NCBI RefSeq assembly: GCF_022376445.1
Contig: NW_025955704.1
Coordinates: 1-13,574 of the forward strand
Source: Fomitopsis serialis
Lineage: Eukaryota > Basidiomycota > Agaricomycetes > Polyporales > Fomitopsidaceae
Length of the DNA: 13,574 nt
Reading direction: 5' to 3'
In this document: one piece after another, positions 1 through 6,353 of the stretch
How positions within the stretch are numbered: the first letter of the stretch is position 1
How the letters are laid out: every line of letters begins with the position of its first letter
The notes under the pieces: model-generated
The model's input: only the letters and a program-made list of their open reading frames with translations
The model's database searches: none
Told to the model about the DNA's origin: nothing
Program-made: the position numbers and the translations under genes

Positions 1-957
1 CAGTAAGCCGGATGCACCCGCCACACCACACGGTCCAGGTAATTGTACCCGCGAGGACGAGGATTCGTCCTCGTCAATGGTCCCTTGCCCTGGAACTACC
101 GACGTGACCTCGTCAGTCCCCGTCCCTTCATTTGACTGCGCTGGGTCCGGGGAAGAAGGCAGCACATCCGTCTTGGATGTGCTCGGCAGCAGGTACTGGT
201 CTTGTTTGCTGAATGTGTCAAGTACCTCGCGGTACTTGGCGTGGTGTTCGTCGCCGTAATCCGCGGCCAGTCCACGTCGGTCTTCGAGGTGCTGCCCGTG
301 GGCGCGACGTGCTGGTAGCACGTAGCGTCCCGTCGGTCGCCATTCGTTCTCGGGTGCAGCCTGTCGTACGTCTACCATGGTAGACGTCTCGGTCGACTGC
401 TCGCGATCTACCGACTGGGGCTCATCCGCTTTCCCATCCTGACGTTCGTTCACGACGATTGAATGTTTCGTCCCAGCGCGACACGGCGGTGGCACTGCAA
501 CCAAAGAAGATGAGTTGGCGAGTACCTCATGGTACTCGCCCTTGGCAGTCGGACAATCATGTCCGTCTGCCGTATGCTCTGAGTGCGAATCCAGTGGGTG
601 TGCGAGTTCCCTGAGGTACTCGCACTCCTCCTTAAGAGGATGTTCAGCGGCACCTACATCGAGCATAGAGCTCGATGGCAGTGCCGCACCAGTCGTGACG
701 AGGCGGGGCGAGTCGGTAGTGCATGTAGTATGCGTTCCGAACGCACCGCCATGCATGGCTGCTGATGCGACTACGCTGTCGCTTTGTGATGTGGGCGGAC
801 CACCGTCGATTGCGACGACCTTCCGGGTGGTCGCGATCGACGCTGGTAGTAGTACAGTAGGTGATGGTGGCGGGGCGAGTACCGCGAGGTACTCGCCGTC
901 CGAGTCGCCGCCGAACTCCTTACATAGACGTCGGTCGAGAGCCCGACGTCTGTGCAT
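1..957 (-). CDS. Hairpin-rich low-complexity ORF, left segment (partial)
   Basis: On the minus strand, from an ATG at 955-957 to the window edge, 319 codons read without a stop. This is the same frame as the large segment at 1573-3693, so it is probably the continuation of that protein after a stretch in another frame. The product is unrecognised and looks disordered: rich in S, T, P, D, E and A, with no membrane segment and no domain I know. Four related motifs recur (EYLAVLA, EYLRELA, EYHEVLA, KYREVLD), each encoded by an inverted repeat (874-897, 600-625, 517-540, 219-238). SQSD and SSMLDV motifs near 830-660 echo SQSD and LMLDV motifs in the central segment, so the protein is built from diverged repeated modules. 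The C-terminus lies outside the window. That it is translated as one protein is inference. Confidence 0.5.
   Translation of the reverse strand, partial: MHRRRALDRRLCKEFGGDSDGEYLAVLAPPPSPTVLLPASIATTRKVVAIDGGPPTSQSDSVVASAAMHGGAFGTHTTCTTDSPRLVTTGAALPSSSMLDVGAAEHPLKEECEYLRELAHPLDSHSEHTADGHDCPTAKGEYHEVLANSSSLVAVPPPCRAGTKHSIVVNERQDGKADEPQSVDREQSTETSTMVDVRQAAPENEWRPTGRYVLPARRAHGQHLEDRRGLAADYGDEHHAKYREVLDTFSKQDQYLLPSTSKTDVLPSSPDPAQSNEGTGTDEVTSVVPGQGTIDEDESSSSRVQLPGPCGVAGASGLL
219..897. repeat. Hairpin family 1 (GAGTACC / GGTACTC), four copies
   Basis: Copies are at 219-238 (arms CAAGTACC / GGTACTTG), 517-540 (GGCGAGTACC / GGTACTCGCC, loop TCAT), 600-625 (arms of 11 with one mismatch, loop CTGA) and 874-897 (same arms as 517-540, loop GCGA). 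The 219 copy differs from the others at one stem position, G to A in the left arm and C to T in the right, so pairing is kept. Loops vary more than stems. In protein terms the family encodes (E/K)Y-x-x-(V/E)-L. Confidence 0.85.
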
Positions 958-1576
958 GAGTCGTGACCGTGTTGGATACATCGGATGAGCTCGCTCGCTC
1001 GCCGATCGTACCGCGTTGCCTGGCTGTGCCAGGTGCGACCTGTAGGTCGCCTCCTGGGTCATCCGTGCCCTCGTCGTACGTGGTGGCTGCCACGACAACC
1101 GCATTGGTTGTCGTGGTCGTCACAGATGGTGGTAGGGGGGCCGGAGATGGTGGTAGGGGCGAATTAGGTACGCCTAAAGGAGACGTACCTGTCGTCGAGC
1201 TATCCCGCTCGACTCGTTCGTCCTCTGTGCTTGCCCTGCACCCTTCCCCCTCTCCTCCGTCTACCGGAATCTTCCCGTCTGCCTCTCCTGCCTTCACGAC
1301 CTCATCGACGTCTCCCTCATCCCCGTCCTGATCCTTCGTTCGTCCTGCGCGCGACCTCCGGGGTGTGCTCGCGGTCTCCGACTCGATGGGCCTGTCGTAG
1401 TCGCCATGGGTGTCGGGGGCCGCGGGGAGGTCGATAGGATGTTGGGTGGGGTCCCCTAGGAGTGAGCCCTCGCCGAGAACTGTGAAGTTCTCGTCGGGTT
1501 GACGGTCGGGACACCGTTCTGGCGTGTCGGGGTCCGTAAGCGCCGGCTGCTGCACTAACGGTAGTGCAGCAATCAA
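920..1576 (-). CDS. Hairpin-rich ORF, middle segment in shifted frame
   Basis: An open minus-strand frame of about 218 codons overlaps the stop of the central segment (TGA at 1573-1575) and the start of the left segment (957). Its first codon in the open stretch is TTG, not ATG, so an independent gene is unlikely. The flanking segments share one frame and this one is offset, which suits two compensating single-base indels or two frameshift sites. The product is acidic and Pro/Thr rich: a Glu/Gly/Asp-rich stretch, then a GTSPLGVPNS motif, a proline run containing a 15-bp direct repeat (PLPPS twice), then a TTTTT run. The same order occurs near 2940-3110 (acidic tract, EGTPMLDVPTS, proline run), so this is a diverged second copy of that module. 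No known domain was recognised. Confidence 0.4.
   Translation of the reverse strand: MIAALPLVQQPALTDPDTPERCPDRQPDENFTVLGEGSLLGDPTQHPIDLPAAPDTHGDYDRPIESETASTPRRSRAGRTKDQDGDEGDVDEVVKAGEADGKIPVDGGEGEGCRASTEDERVERDSSTTGTSPLGVPNSPLPPSPAPLPPSVTTTTTNAVVVAATTYDEGTDDPGGDLQVAPGTARQRGTIGERASSSDVSNTVTTHAQTSGSRPTSM
1124..1159. repeat. 15-bp direct repeat
   Basis: AGATGGTGGTAGGGG occurs at 1124-1138 and again at 1145-1159. On the minus strand it encodes PLPPS twice within the proline-rich stretch. It looks like a small tandem duplication. Confidence 0.9.
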
Positions 1577-3693
1577 GTCGCGATCTCGAGCTCGCGCATT
1601 CGTTGGGAATACGCGAGCTTCGATCTGCGCGCTCGCCGGGCGCCGGGGTCGCGAGTAGGGGGGTAGTGGTGGCTGGAGAGGTCGAGGTTGAGGTCGAGAT
1701 CGTTCGTAGGACCCGCCAGTTGAACCGCGTACGGTTCAGCTGCGCACGAGCGATTGCTCGGCCGCACGTCCGTCGGGGCGATGCGGCAGTCCTGCACCGA
1801 GTTGAAGCGCAATGGGTTGCTGCTCTGAATGTGAGCGAAGTCCGCAGCTTCGTCCAGCCGGTCGAGGTCGTCTCGCGGGCTTGCCAGCTGAACCGCGACC
1901 AGCTGAGCTTTCTCGAAGAGACCAGAGGCTTGCACTTCCGACAGGAAGTGCAAGTCTTCTTGAATGGTGTTCGCGCGCGGCTGGTGGCTGCTGGAGGTGT
2001 CGAAGTCGGAATCGTCCATGGAGTCTAGCAGTTGAACCGCGCGCGGTTCGGCTGCGCATGGACGGTCGCTCTGTCGCACGTCCGTTGGGGCGATACGTGC
2101 GTCCTGGGTCGCATGCGTGACGGTTCGGCAGCCTTCTGCGTCGACGTCGTGACCAGGCGATTGGCGGTCGTAGACGAGTTCGTCCGGGGAATCTGCCAGT
2201 TGAACCGTGGATGGTTCAGCTGCGCACTGAGGGTCGCTCGCCAGAAACCTTGCGGGATCGAGCGCGTTGCGGGAGAGATCGTCGGGGTCGCTCCATGGCT
2301 CGGCCAGCTGAACCAAGGGAGGTTCAGTTGTGCTGACACTGTCGGAGGCCTGCACTTCTGCAAGGACGTGCAGTCCTTCTTGATGCGCCGCTGGTCGCGC
2401 AGTATGGCTACCCGACGAGTTGTCAGTATCATGCGGCGGATGGTGATCACGAACGCCGTGTACGTCGAGCGACGAGCTAGACGTACACGCTGCATCGCAT
2501 GCAGTCGAGGTCCAATTGGGCACGTTGGGCATGCATCGCTGCATGTCCATCGTGCCGCCTCGCGAATTGAAGGGTGTGCTCTCTTGAAGAGCGGGCTCGA
2601 CCCCGGACAAGAAGGATGTCGAGATGGGTACGTCCATCAGGGGCGTACCTTCAGTTCTCGACCCTTCGTGCTGGTCGGTAGCGTGTACGTCGAGCATCAA
2701 GCTCGGCGTACTCGCTCTCCATGGATCGGTGATGGACAAATGGGACACGTTGGACGTGCACTGCTGCGCGTCCACTGTGTCGCTTTGCGAGATGGACGGT
2801 ACGACTGCGAGGTCGTCCCGTAGCACAGTCGTGCTATCTTGCGGAGCGGAAGGTACGACTTCGCAGTCGTACCTGGTTCCGTGACCAGCGGTACGCTCGA
2901 CGAACTCCGTGTTCATCGATACGCACGCTGGCGGGGGTACTGGCACAGGCGGAGGCGAGGTGGGTACGTCCAGCATGGGCGTACCTTCGACTTGCGAGTC
3001 TTCCTGCTCGCTTTCCCTGCTCGCCCCGCACCCTTCCTCCCTCTCTCCCTTCGTGCCTTCCTCGCACCCTTCTCGTTCCTTCGGGATTTCCTCGCCGCCT
3101 CCACGATCCGCGTTCCTCGTGGTCCGCTCGGTCTTGCAGCTCGGCGCTGGGCTTGAACGCGCAGTGTTCAAGTCCTGGGTCGCGCGGCTGGGTTGCGTGT
3201 CGCCAGAGCCGCGGTATTGGTTGCCAGAGTCAAGACGCGAGTCGAGAGGGGTGAGGTGAGGAGCCGGGGAGGGAGGAATTGGCGATCTGGTACCGTGAGG
3301 TACCAGGTCGTCGGTCGCCACTGACTGGACTGGCGGTAGGTCAGCCAGCCATTCGCGAACGCGAGTTCGCACTCGCGTTGGGGCCGCGCGCGTGTCTGGT
3401 TCGCCAGACGGGCGCTCGAGGTGGCTGCCCAGAGAGTGGGAGTGGTCGAGGACGTGGAGTCGGTGGTGGCGGTCGAGTGCAGTGCGGTGAGCGCTAGCAC
3501 TCAGGGCGCTCGCCACGGACCCGTGACGCTCGACGCCCGTAGGGTCGAGCGCGTCGCGCGTCGCGTCGAGCAAGTTGCTCGACATGGCGCACACGTCATT
3601 CGACAACGAATATATATTTTTGTGTCGCGGCTCATCTCTGAACACGCGACGAGCGTATCTACACGCGTGGGCTCGTTCCCACTGCACACAGTA
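1573..3693 (-). CDS. Hairpin-rich ORF, central repeat segment (about 700 codons)
   Basis: This is the largest uninterrupted frame in the window. It opens after a TAG at 3694-3696 and ends at TGA 1573-1575. The first possible initiation codon is GTG at 3687, so it is better read as a continuation of the frame from 4249 after a shift between 3693 and 3501. No enzymatic domain, signal peptide or membrane segment is visible. Between about 1700 and 2370 diverged repeats appear: CAAEPxxVQL three times with variants TEPPLVQL and AQLVAVQL, IAPTDVRxSxRxCAAEP twice, and LHxLxEVQAS twice. Farther upstream come EGTPxxDVPxS (twice) and RYDCEVVPS / RDDLAVVPS. Each motif coincides with a DNA hairpin. A Glu/Lys/Arg-rich tract near 3010-3110 is a polypurine run on the coding strand. 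Its position suggests part of a gag-like structural protein, but no capsid or zinc-knuckle motif is visible. A host gene or a decaying element ORF remain alternatives. Confidence 0.5.
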   Translation of the reverse strand, partial: YCVQWERAHACRYARRVFRDEPRHKNIYSLSNDVCAMSSNLLDATRDALDPTGVERHGSVASALSASAHRTALDRHHRLHVLDHSHSLGSHLERPSGEPDTRAAPTRVRTRVREWLADLPPVQSVATDDLVPHGTRSPIPPSPAPHLTPLDSRLDSGNQYRGSGDTQPSRATQDLNTARSSPAPSCKTERTTRNADRGGGEEIPKEREGCEEGTKGEREEGCGASRESEQEDSQVEGTPMLDVPTSPPPVPVPPPACVSMNTEFVERTAGHGTRYDCEVVPSAPQDSTTVLRDDLAVVPSISQSDTVDAQQCTSNVSHLSITDPWRASTPSLMLDVHATDQHEGSRTEGTPLMDVPISTSFLSGVEPALQESTPFNSRGGTMDMQRCMPNVPNWTSTACDAACTSSSSLDVHGVRDHHPPHDTDNSSGSHTARPAAHQEGLHVLAEVQASDSVSTTEPPLVQLAEPWSDPDDLSRNALDPARFLASDPQCAAEPSTVQLADSPDELVYDRQSPGHDVDAEGCRTVTHATQDARIAPTDVRQSDRPCAAEPRAVQLLDSMDDSDFDTSSSHQPRANTIQEDLHFLSEVQASGLFEKAQLVAVQLASPRDDLDRLDEAADFAHIQSSNPLRFNSVQDCRIAPTDVRPSNRSCAAEPYAVQLAGPTNDLDLNLDLSSHHYPPTRDPGARRARRSKLAYSQRMRELEIAT
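1721..2330. repeat. Hairpin family 2 (GAACC / GGTTC), four copies
   Basis: Copies are at 1721-1738 (TGAACCG / CGGTTCA, loop CGTA), 2034-2049 (16-bp palindrome), 2211-2228 (TGAACC / GGTTCA) and 2305-2330 (arms of 10 with one G-T pair, loop AAGGGA). All encode the core of (A/T)EPxxVQL on the minus strand. A related motif at 1885-1905 uses CAGCTG arms and encodes AQLVAVQL, the same protein pattern with a different palindrome. Spacing between copies is about 95-310 bp. Confidence 0.8.
1929..2373. repeat. Hairpin family 3 (LHxLxEVQ motif), two copies
   Basis: The copy at 1929-1954 has perfect 11-bp arms (CTTGCACTTCC / GGAAGTGCAAG, loop GACA). The copy at 2350-2373 has CTGCAC / GTGCAG outer arms and an imperfect inner part. 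When aligned, a T-A pair in the first becomes a C-G pair in the second, so both arms changed together. The encoded motifs are LHFLSEVQAS and LHVLAEVQAS. Confidence 0.8.
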
Positions 3694-4249
3694 CTACTGT
3701 AGTACTGTGTGCCTATGCCCTCCCGGGTGCTGATGCGAGTCAGCTCCTGGTGCTGCTCGTTCAATCCAGGCACGAGCTCGACTACGGCTACGTTGTCGAG
3801 CTCGGCGCGCTCACCACTCCTCAGAGTGGTGCCGAGCTTCATCGGCTGGGTCGAAGCAGGTGGAGAGTCGGTCTCCGGGCGGTTTTGAGCGGGCTCGACA
3901 TTGGGCTCGAGCCGCTCAGTGCGCGGTGCCTGTTCGACCTCACGGTCGGACGGCGCCTGCTCTGTGAGGGCTCCGGCTGAGTCCTCGCGGTGAGAGGACT
4001 CAGTCCGGGTGGTCTTCGTGCGAGAAGACCGACTGCGGCTGCTGGCCTCGGACAGAGCGGCGTCGACCGTTGCCAGCAGTTCGGCCTCGAGTTGCTTGGA
4101 TTCCTCGAGGGCTTTGTTGATCCGCTCTTGACTTGCGCGAGCTTTGCTCGGACTTCCGCACGCAACGCCTTCAGCTTGCTGCGGGTTCCACTGTGGGACC
4201 CGCGGCTGCCTCGCGAAGGTGCGGACGGGGTGTTGGTCGACTCGGACAT
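3501..4249 (-). CDS. Gag-like N-terminal region with predicted coiled coil
   Basis: The start is ATG at 4247-4249 (MSESTNTPSAPSRG...), which follows an upstream frame lacking a better ATG. About 37 residues on, the frame must change near 4140 to stay protein-like. The first frame turns into a Pro/Arg-rich run, while the neighbouring frame continues as INKALEESKQLEAELL, a heptad-patterned charged helix, and stays open to 3501. The order is therefore a Ser/Thr-rich leader, a basic helix (SKLKALRAEVRAKLAQ), a coiled coil, and an acidic disordered region. Short coiled-coil N-termini are common in gag proteins of basidiomycete LTR retrotransposons, and the putative LTR just upstream supports that reading, but no capsid or zinc-knuckle sequence was found. 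A single-base indel or sequencing error could explain the break. Hairpins already begin at the 5' end of the gene (4181-4203, 4011-4030, 3977-4003). Confidence 0.45.
3684..3712. repeat. Longest hairpin: 14-bp perfect arms, one-base centre
   Basis: The arms are GCACACAGTACTAC and GTAGTACTGTGTGC around a single T. The 704-codon central frame opens inside this palindrome: its upstream stop TAG is at 3694-3696 and its first GTG at 3685-3687. It therefore lies near where the reading frame must change between the N-terminal and central segments. Confidence 0.9.
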
Positions 4250-4388
4250 CTTGTCGAGTTGTCGAGTTGGCCAGAGGATGATCAAAGTAGCATAGAGTTT
4301 GTTGATGTCAAATTTCGAGGTTCGAGAGTTTGTTGCCTAGAGTAGATAGTCCCCAGAGAGATAGAAGCTTTTCTGGAGCGCAAAAAAG
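4250..4388 (-). other. Leader between putative LTR and gag-like ATG
   Basis: About 140 bases lie between the proposed LTR end and the ATG at 4249. The stretch is richer in A/T than the ORF, with ACAAACTC repeated (near 4333-4326 and 4304-4297) and CAACTCGAC repeated just before the ATG. A tRNA primer-binding site would be expected directly after an LTR, but no TGG-starting match to a tRNA 3' end is visible there. The element could be self-priming or the LTR end misplaced. Confidence 0.3.
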
Positions 4389-4580
4389 TGTAATGTCGCC
4401 TCACTCGTCGTGCCCGTATGCGCTGTACCCAGTCTCTATTCAAGAGACTGTCTACAGATTGCATACAAAGGCGGTGACGAGGTAAAGGCTGAGGACTCGT
4501 AGGGCACTGGCGCGCCATACGAGCCTCGGCAAACAAGACAAACATATAGAAGACATACCGTAACGGGAATATCCGTTACA
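4389..4580 (-). mobile_element. Putative 5' LTR of an LTR retrotransposon
   Basis: Read on the minus strand, LINE sequence stops at 4581 and a new segment starts TGTAACGG at 4580. That octamer forms the left arm of a hairpin (4560-4579, arms GTAACGG / CCGTTAC). At 4393-4389 the minus strand reads TTACA, the inverse of TGTAA, giving a 192-bp segment with TG...CA ends and 5-bp terminal inverted repeats. TGTAAC...TTACA ends are, to my knowledge, frequent in fungal Ty3-type LTRs. A candidate 5-bp target sequence is CCGTG at 4581-4585 (plus). An 8-bp hairpin (4430-4450, arms CAGTCTCT / AGAGACTG) lies inside. The second LTR, if present, is outside the window, so identity between LTRs could not be tested. 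Confidence 0.35.
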
Positions 4581-6353
4581 CCGTGCCGTCAGATGTGATC
4601 TTGAGCGCTCTTTGACCTCATCTTTATAGATTCCGGTTTGCAGGACGGTTAGATCCCCACCGTCTAGTGTTGTCTAACCCCGGCCAGGATCGCCTAATTT
4701 CCGCGGCTTGAAGGTCCGCTGAGAAGCCAGGTATGTCGACAGACTGAGCGCGCTCGTGGTAGTCCTTGCTAGTTTCGCCATTGTTAGACCTGTTCACAAT
4801 TGTGGTGGTCGTTTCTGGAATCCGTAGGTGTATATGATATCTCTCGCTTCTTCGCGGTTGACTCCGACCAGTATTTCGTCACCCGTCGGCATTAAGGACG
4901 TATCTTGCGGTGGTCGTGAGCTTTGAGAGAGCGTGTCGTTCTTTCAAGGTCGCAAATTCGGTTATGGAGACGGCCGAGTCGTTTGTAGCTCGCTCGATGA
5001 TGGTAGTGTTCGGCTTTCTATCTCTTGAACATGGTCGCGTAGTCTCTTCAGTTCGGTCTGCAATCTCGGGATTTCTTTTTAAGTGTTCTCTGCGCGTTTC
5101 CGGACTTCCTCCTTGAACAGTCGATGAAGCCGTTGGATGGGTGAGCTGTGTAGGGCTGCTTCGTTGTTGCAGGCTGTCCTCATTTCCTTCATCACGCTTT
5201 TGCCTAGGGTCCTCATCTCATCCATGAATTCGTTATCCTCAATAAGATGTGTAGGCATCGACCATCTACCCTTGCCTATGAAGGGGTGTTAGCGGTGTTG
5301 AGTTTGGTGCTGATGAGCGGTGGTCTGTTTGTACAGCCGTGGTCTTGATGTCCCATGTATGCGAGGTGCGGACTAGGGATTCCGCCGCATATGCGGTCAA
5401 TTCTAGAACGCGATACGCTGCCTCGTTGCGGATATGAGTAGTCTTTCTTGTTCGGTTCTGATAGTCTCCACCATTGTATAGGTCAAAGTACCTGATGAGG
5501 TCTTAAGGCGTCGACCGCGGTGCGTAGTCTTCTTTGCTGGCAGCCTGTCAATGGCTTCCTCGACAGGTTGAGTCTCGGTCATGACGTCAGGTTTGTTGAA
5601 CCGGTCTTTCTCAGCCATGCTTAGAAGGCGACGCCAAAGCTGCATTATCAGTCATTGAGTTAGGGCATATACATTGAGGATCGTGATCGATCGCTCGGCG
5701 TGCCAGTGCATGGTCAGGGTTACCGCCGGCCAGGATTATTCCTTGAAGACGACATTCGAAATGTCGACTATCTCTCGGTTTAGGACTACTGCACCCTTGG
5801 GAGGATGTCGTGGACTCTGAGCCGAGTTCCAATCCGGATTCGTCTCCCATAGAGACTGTATCGTATTTATGTGTGTTTCATCCAGGTGCGTCTCTTGGAG
5901 GCAGAGGACGCCCGTTTCTCTTCGGAGGAGCTGGTTCACGGCATTCCATTTCTGGTCTCTAGGGCCGTTCAGGGAACCTTACCGTTGAGGTTGAGGCTTC
6001 CGATATGTAGACTAGCTTTCGTCTTTTCCCGGACGGACAATTCGTCCGCCCGTACGGGATGCTCTACTATCGGAGCATCCCTTCCAGGGTTGTTCGGTAC
6101 TCGGCTCTCTGTGTTTCCGGGCACTGTTGGTCGGTGTGCACATACCACTGAGAGCAGCCCGTCGCTGGGTTCCTCTACCCGGTCATTGATTCAGCGCGGC
6201 GGGGGACACGTTGGCCTCTTTGGGCAGAGGAGTGGTGCCGGTTGTCGTGTAGTCATCCGTCGGAGTATTTATGTGTGTTTGTCGCGTTGGTGTACGGTCC
6301 TAGCTACAACGATCCACTAGGGGCGGGAGCGCTCCTGGCTCCTCAGGTGACAT
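4581..6353 (-). pseudogene. LINE ORF2 remnant: AP-like endonuclease and linker, no RT
   Basis: This is a decayed ORF2 in several frames. A possible ATG is at 6353. A frame from about 6195 to 5984 ends in a SLHIGSLNLNG motif, the first strand of the endonuclease/exonuclease/phosphatase fold. The next frame (about 5977-5403) carries RDQKWNAVNQLLRRE and GVLCLQETHLDE, with the metal-binding Glu at 5892-5894, but has stops at 5736-5738 and near 5656. The GDFN loop (about 5562-5582) is destroyed, followed by VEEAIDRLPA. A SRSRIDRI motif lies at about 5391-5411 and the TDHR catalytic motif at 5317-5328. After these come a GKGRWSMPTHL linker (about 5285-5250) and a charged helix (about 5140-4950) with stops. 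The last readable pieces, near 4780-4590 (DYHERAQSVDIPG, GGDLTVLQTGIYKDEV), match the stretch expected just before RT. No RT or RNase H is present in the window. Confidence 0.75.
5317..5328 (-). other. Endonuclease TDHR (SDH-type) active-site motif
   Basis: On the minus strand these bases encode T-D-H-R, the position of the conserved (S/T)DH motif that ends the AP-like endonuclease domain of LINEs. Together with LNLNG, LQET and SRIDRI it fixes the identity of the ORF2 remnant. Confidence 0.7.

Larger units (their letters stand above)
1166..2985. repeat. Hairpin family 4 (GGTACG / CGTACC), three copies
   Basis: Copies are at 1166-1190, 2627-2649 and 2963-2985. The last two have 9-bp arms with one G-T pair and loops ATCAG and AGCAT. 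Encoded motifs are GTSPLGVP, EGTPLMDVP and EGTPMLDVP. The first and third each sit beside a polypyrimidine tract and a proline-coding stretch, marking a duplicated module. Confidence 0.8.
1..4249 (-). repeat. Dense field of short inverted repeats inside the ORF
   Basis: At least 50 inverted repeats lie inside the reading frame, found by eye. Perfect or nearly perfect examples, with arm length: 56-75 (8, loop TTCG), 161-183 (9), 219-238 (8), 307-323 (7), 368-387 (20-bp palindrome), 517-540 (10), 657-677 (8), 874-897 (10), 926-951 (9), 1090-1116 (11), 1194-1213 (7), 1474-1493 (8, loop GTGA), 1548-1571 (10), 1721-1738 (7), 1929-1954 (11), 2034-2049 (16-bp palindrome), 2458-2488 (9+3), 2851-2874 (10), 3287-3306 (8), 3358-3379 (9), 3394-3409 (6, loop TTCG), 3565-3583 (9), 3684-3712 (14), 3774-3803 (9+3), 3812-3831 (8), 3977-4003 (10), 4011-4030 (7). 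Others carry one mismatch or G-T pairs: 544-571, 600-625, 804-842, 1589-1619, 2305-2330, 2685-2711, 2751-2774, 2963-2985. Most arms differ in sequence, so this is not one inserted palindromic element. The longest gaps are about 1214-1470 and 2990-3150, the polypyrimidine stretches. Confidence 0.9.

Noticed and set aside
515..988. Plus-strand ORF of 157 codons over the hairpin-rich region
   Set aside because: Palindromic GC-rich DNA is open on both strands. The minus frame is longer, continues through the edge and shares repeated motifs with the rest of the ORF.
2032..2823. Plus-strand ORF of 263 codons
   Set aside because: It is the shadow of the 704-codon minus frame. Self-complementary hairpins make the opposite strand look coding (repeated QLNRxxFSCA motifs), but it does not continue and lacks domains.
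3609..3621. TATATATTTTT as an internal promoter
   Set aside because: It is AT-rich inside very GC-rich sequence, but on the coding strand no sensible start follows at the right distance. It was not strong enough to list.
1..4249. CRISPR array or tandem-repeat locus
   Set aside because: There are no regularly spaced identical repeats with unique spacers; the inverted repeats differ from each other and lie in a reading frame.
4282..4545. Minus ORF of 87 codons in the upstream region
   Set aside because: It overlaps the putative LTR and leader, shows no recognisable motif, and its end overlaps the region just before the better-supported ATG at 4249.
5871..6320. Plus-strand ORF of 149 codons
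   Set aside because: It lies antisense to the endonuclease part of LINE ORF2, whose conserved motifs are unmistakable on the minus strand.
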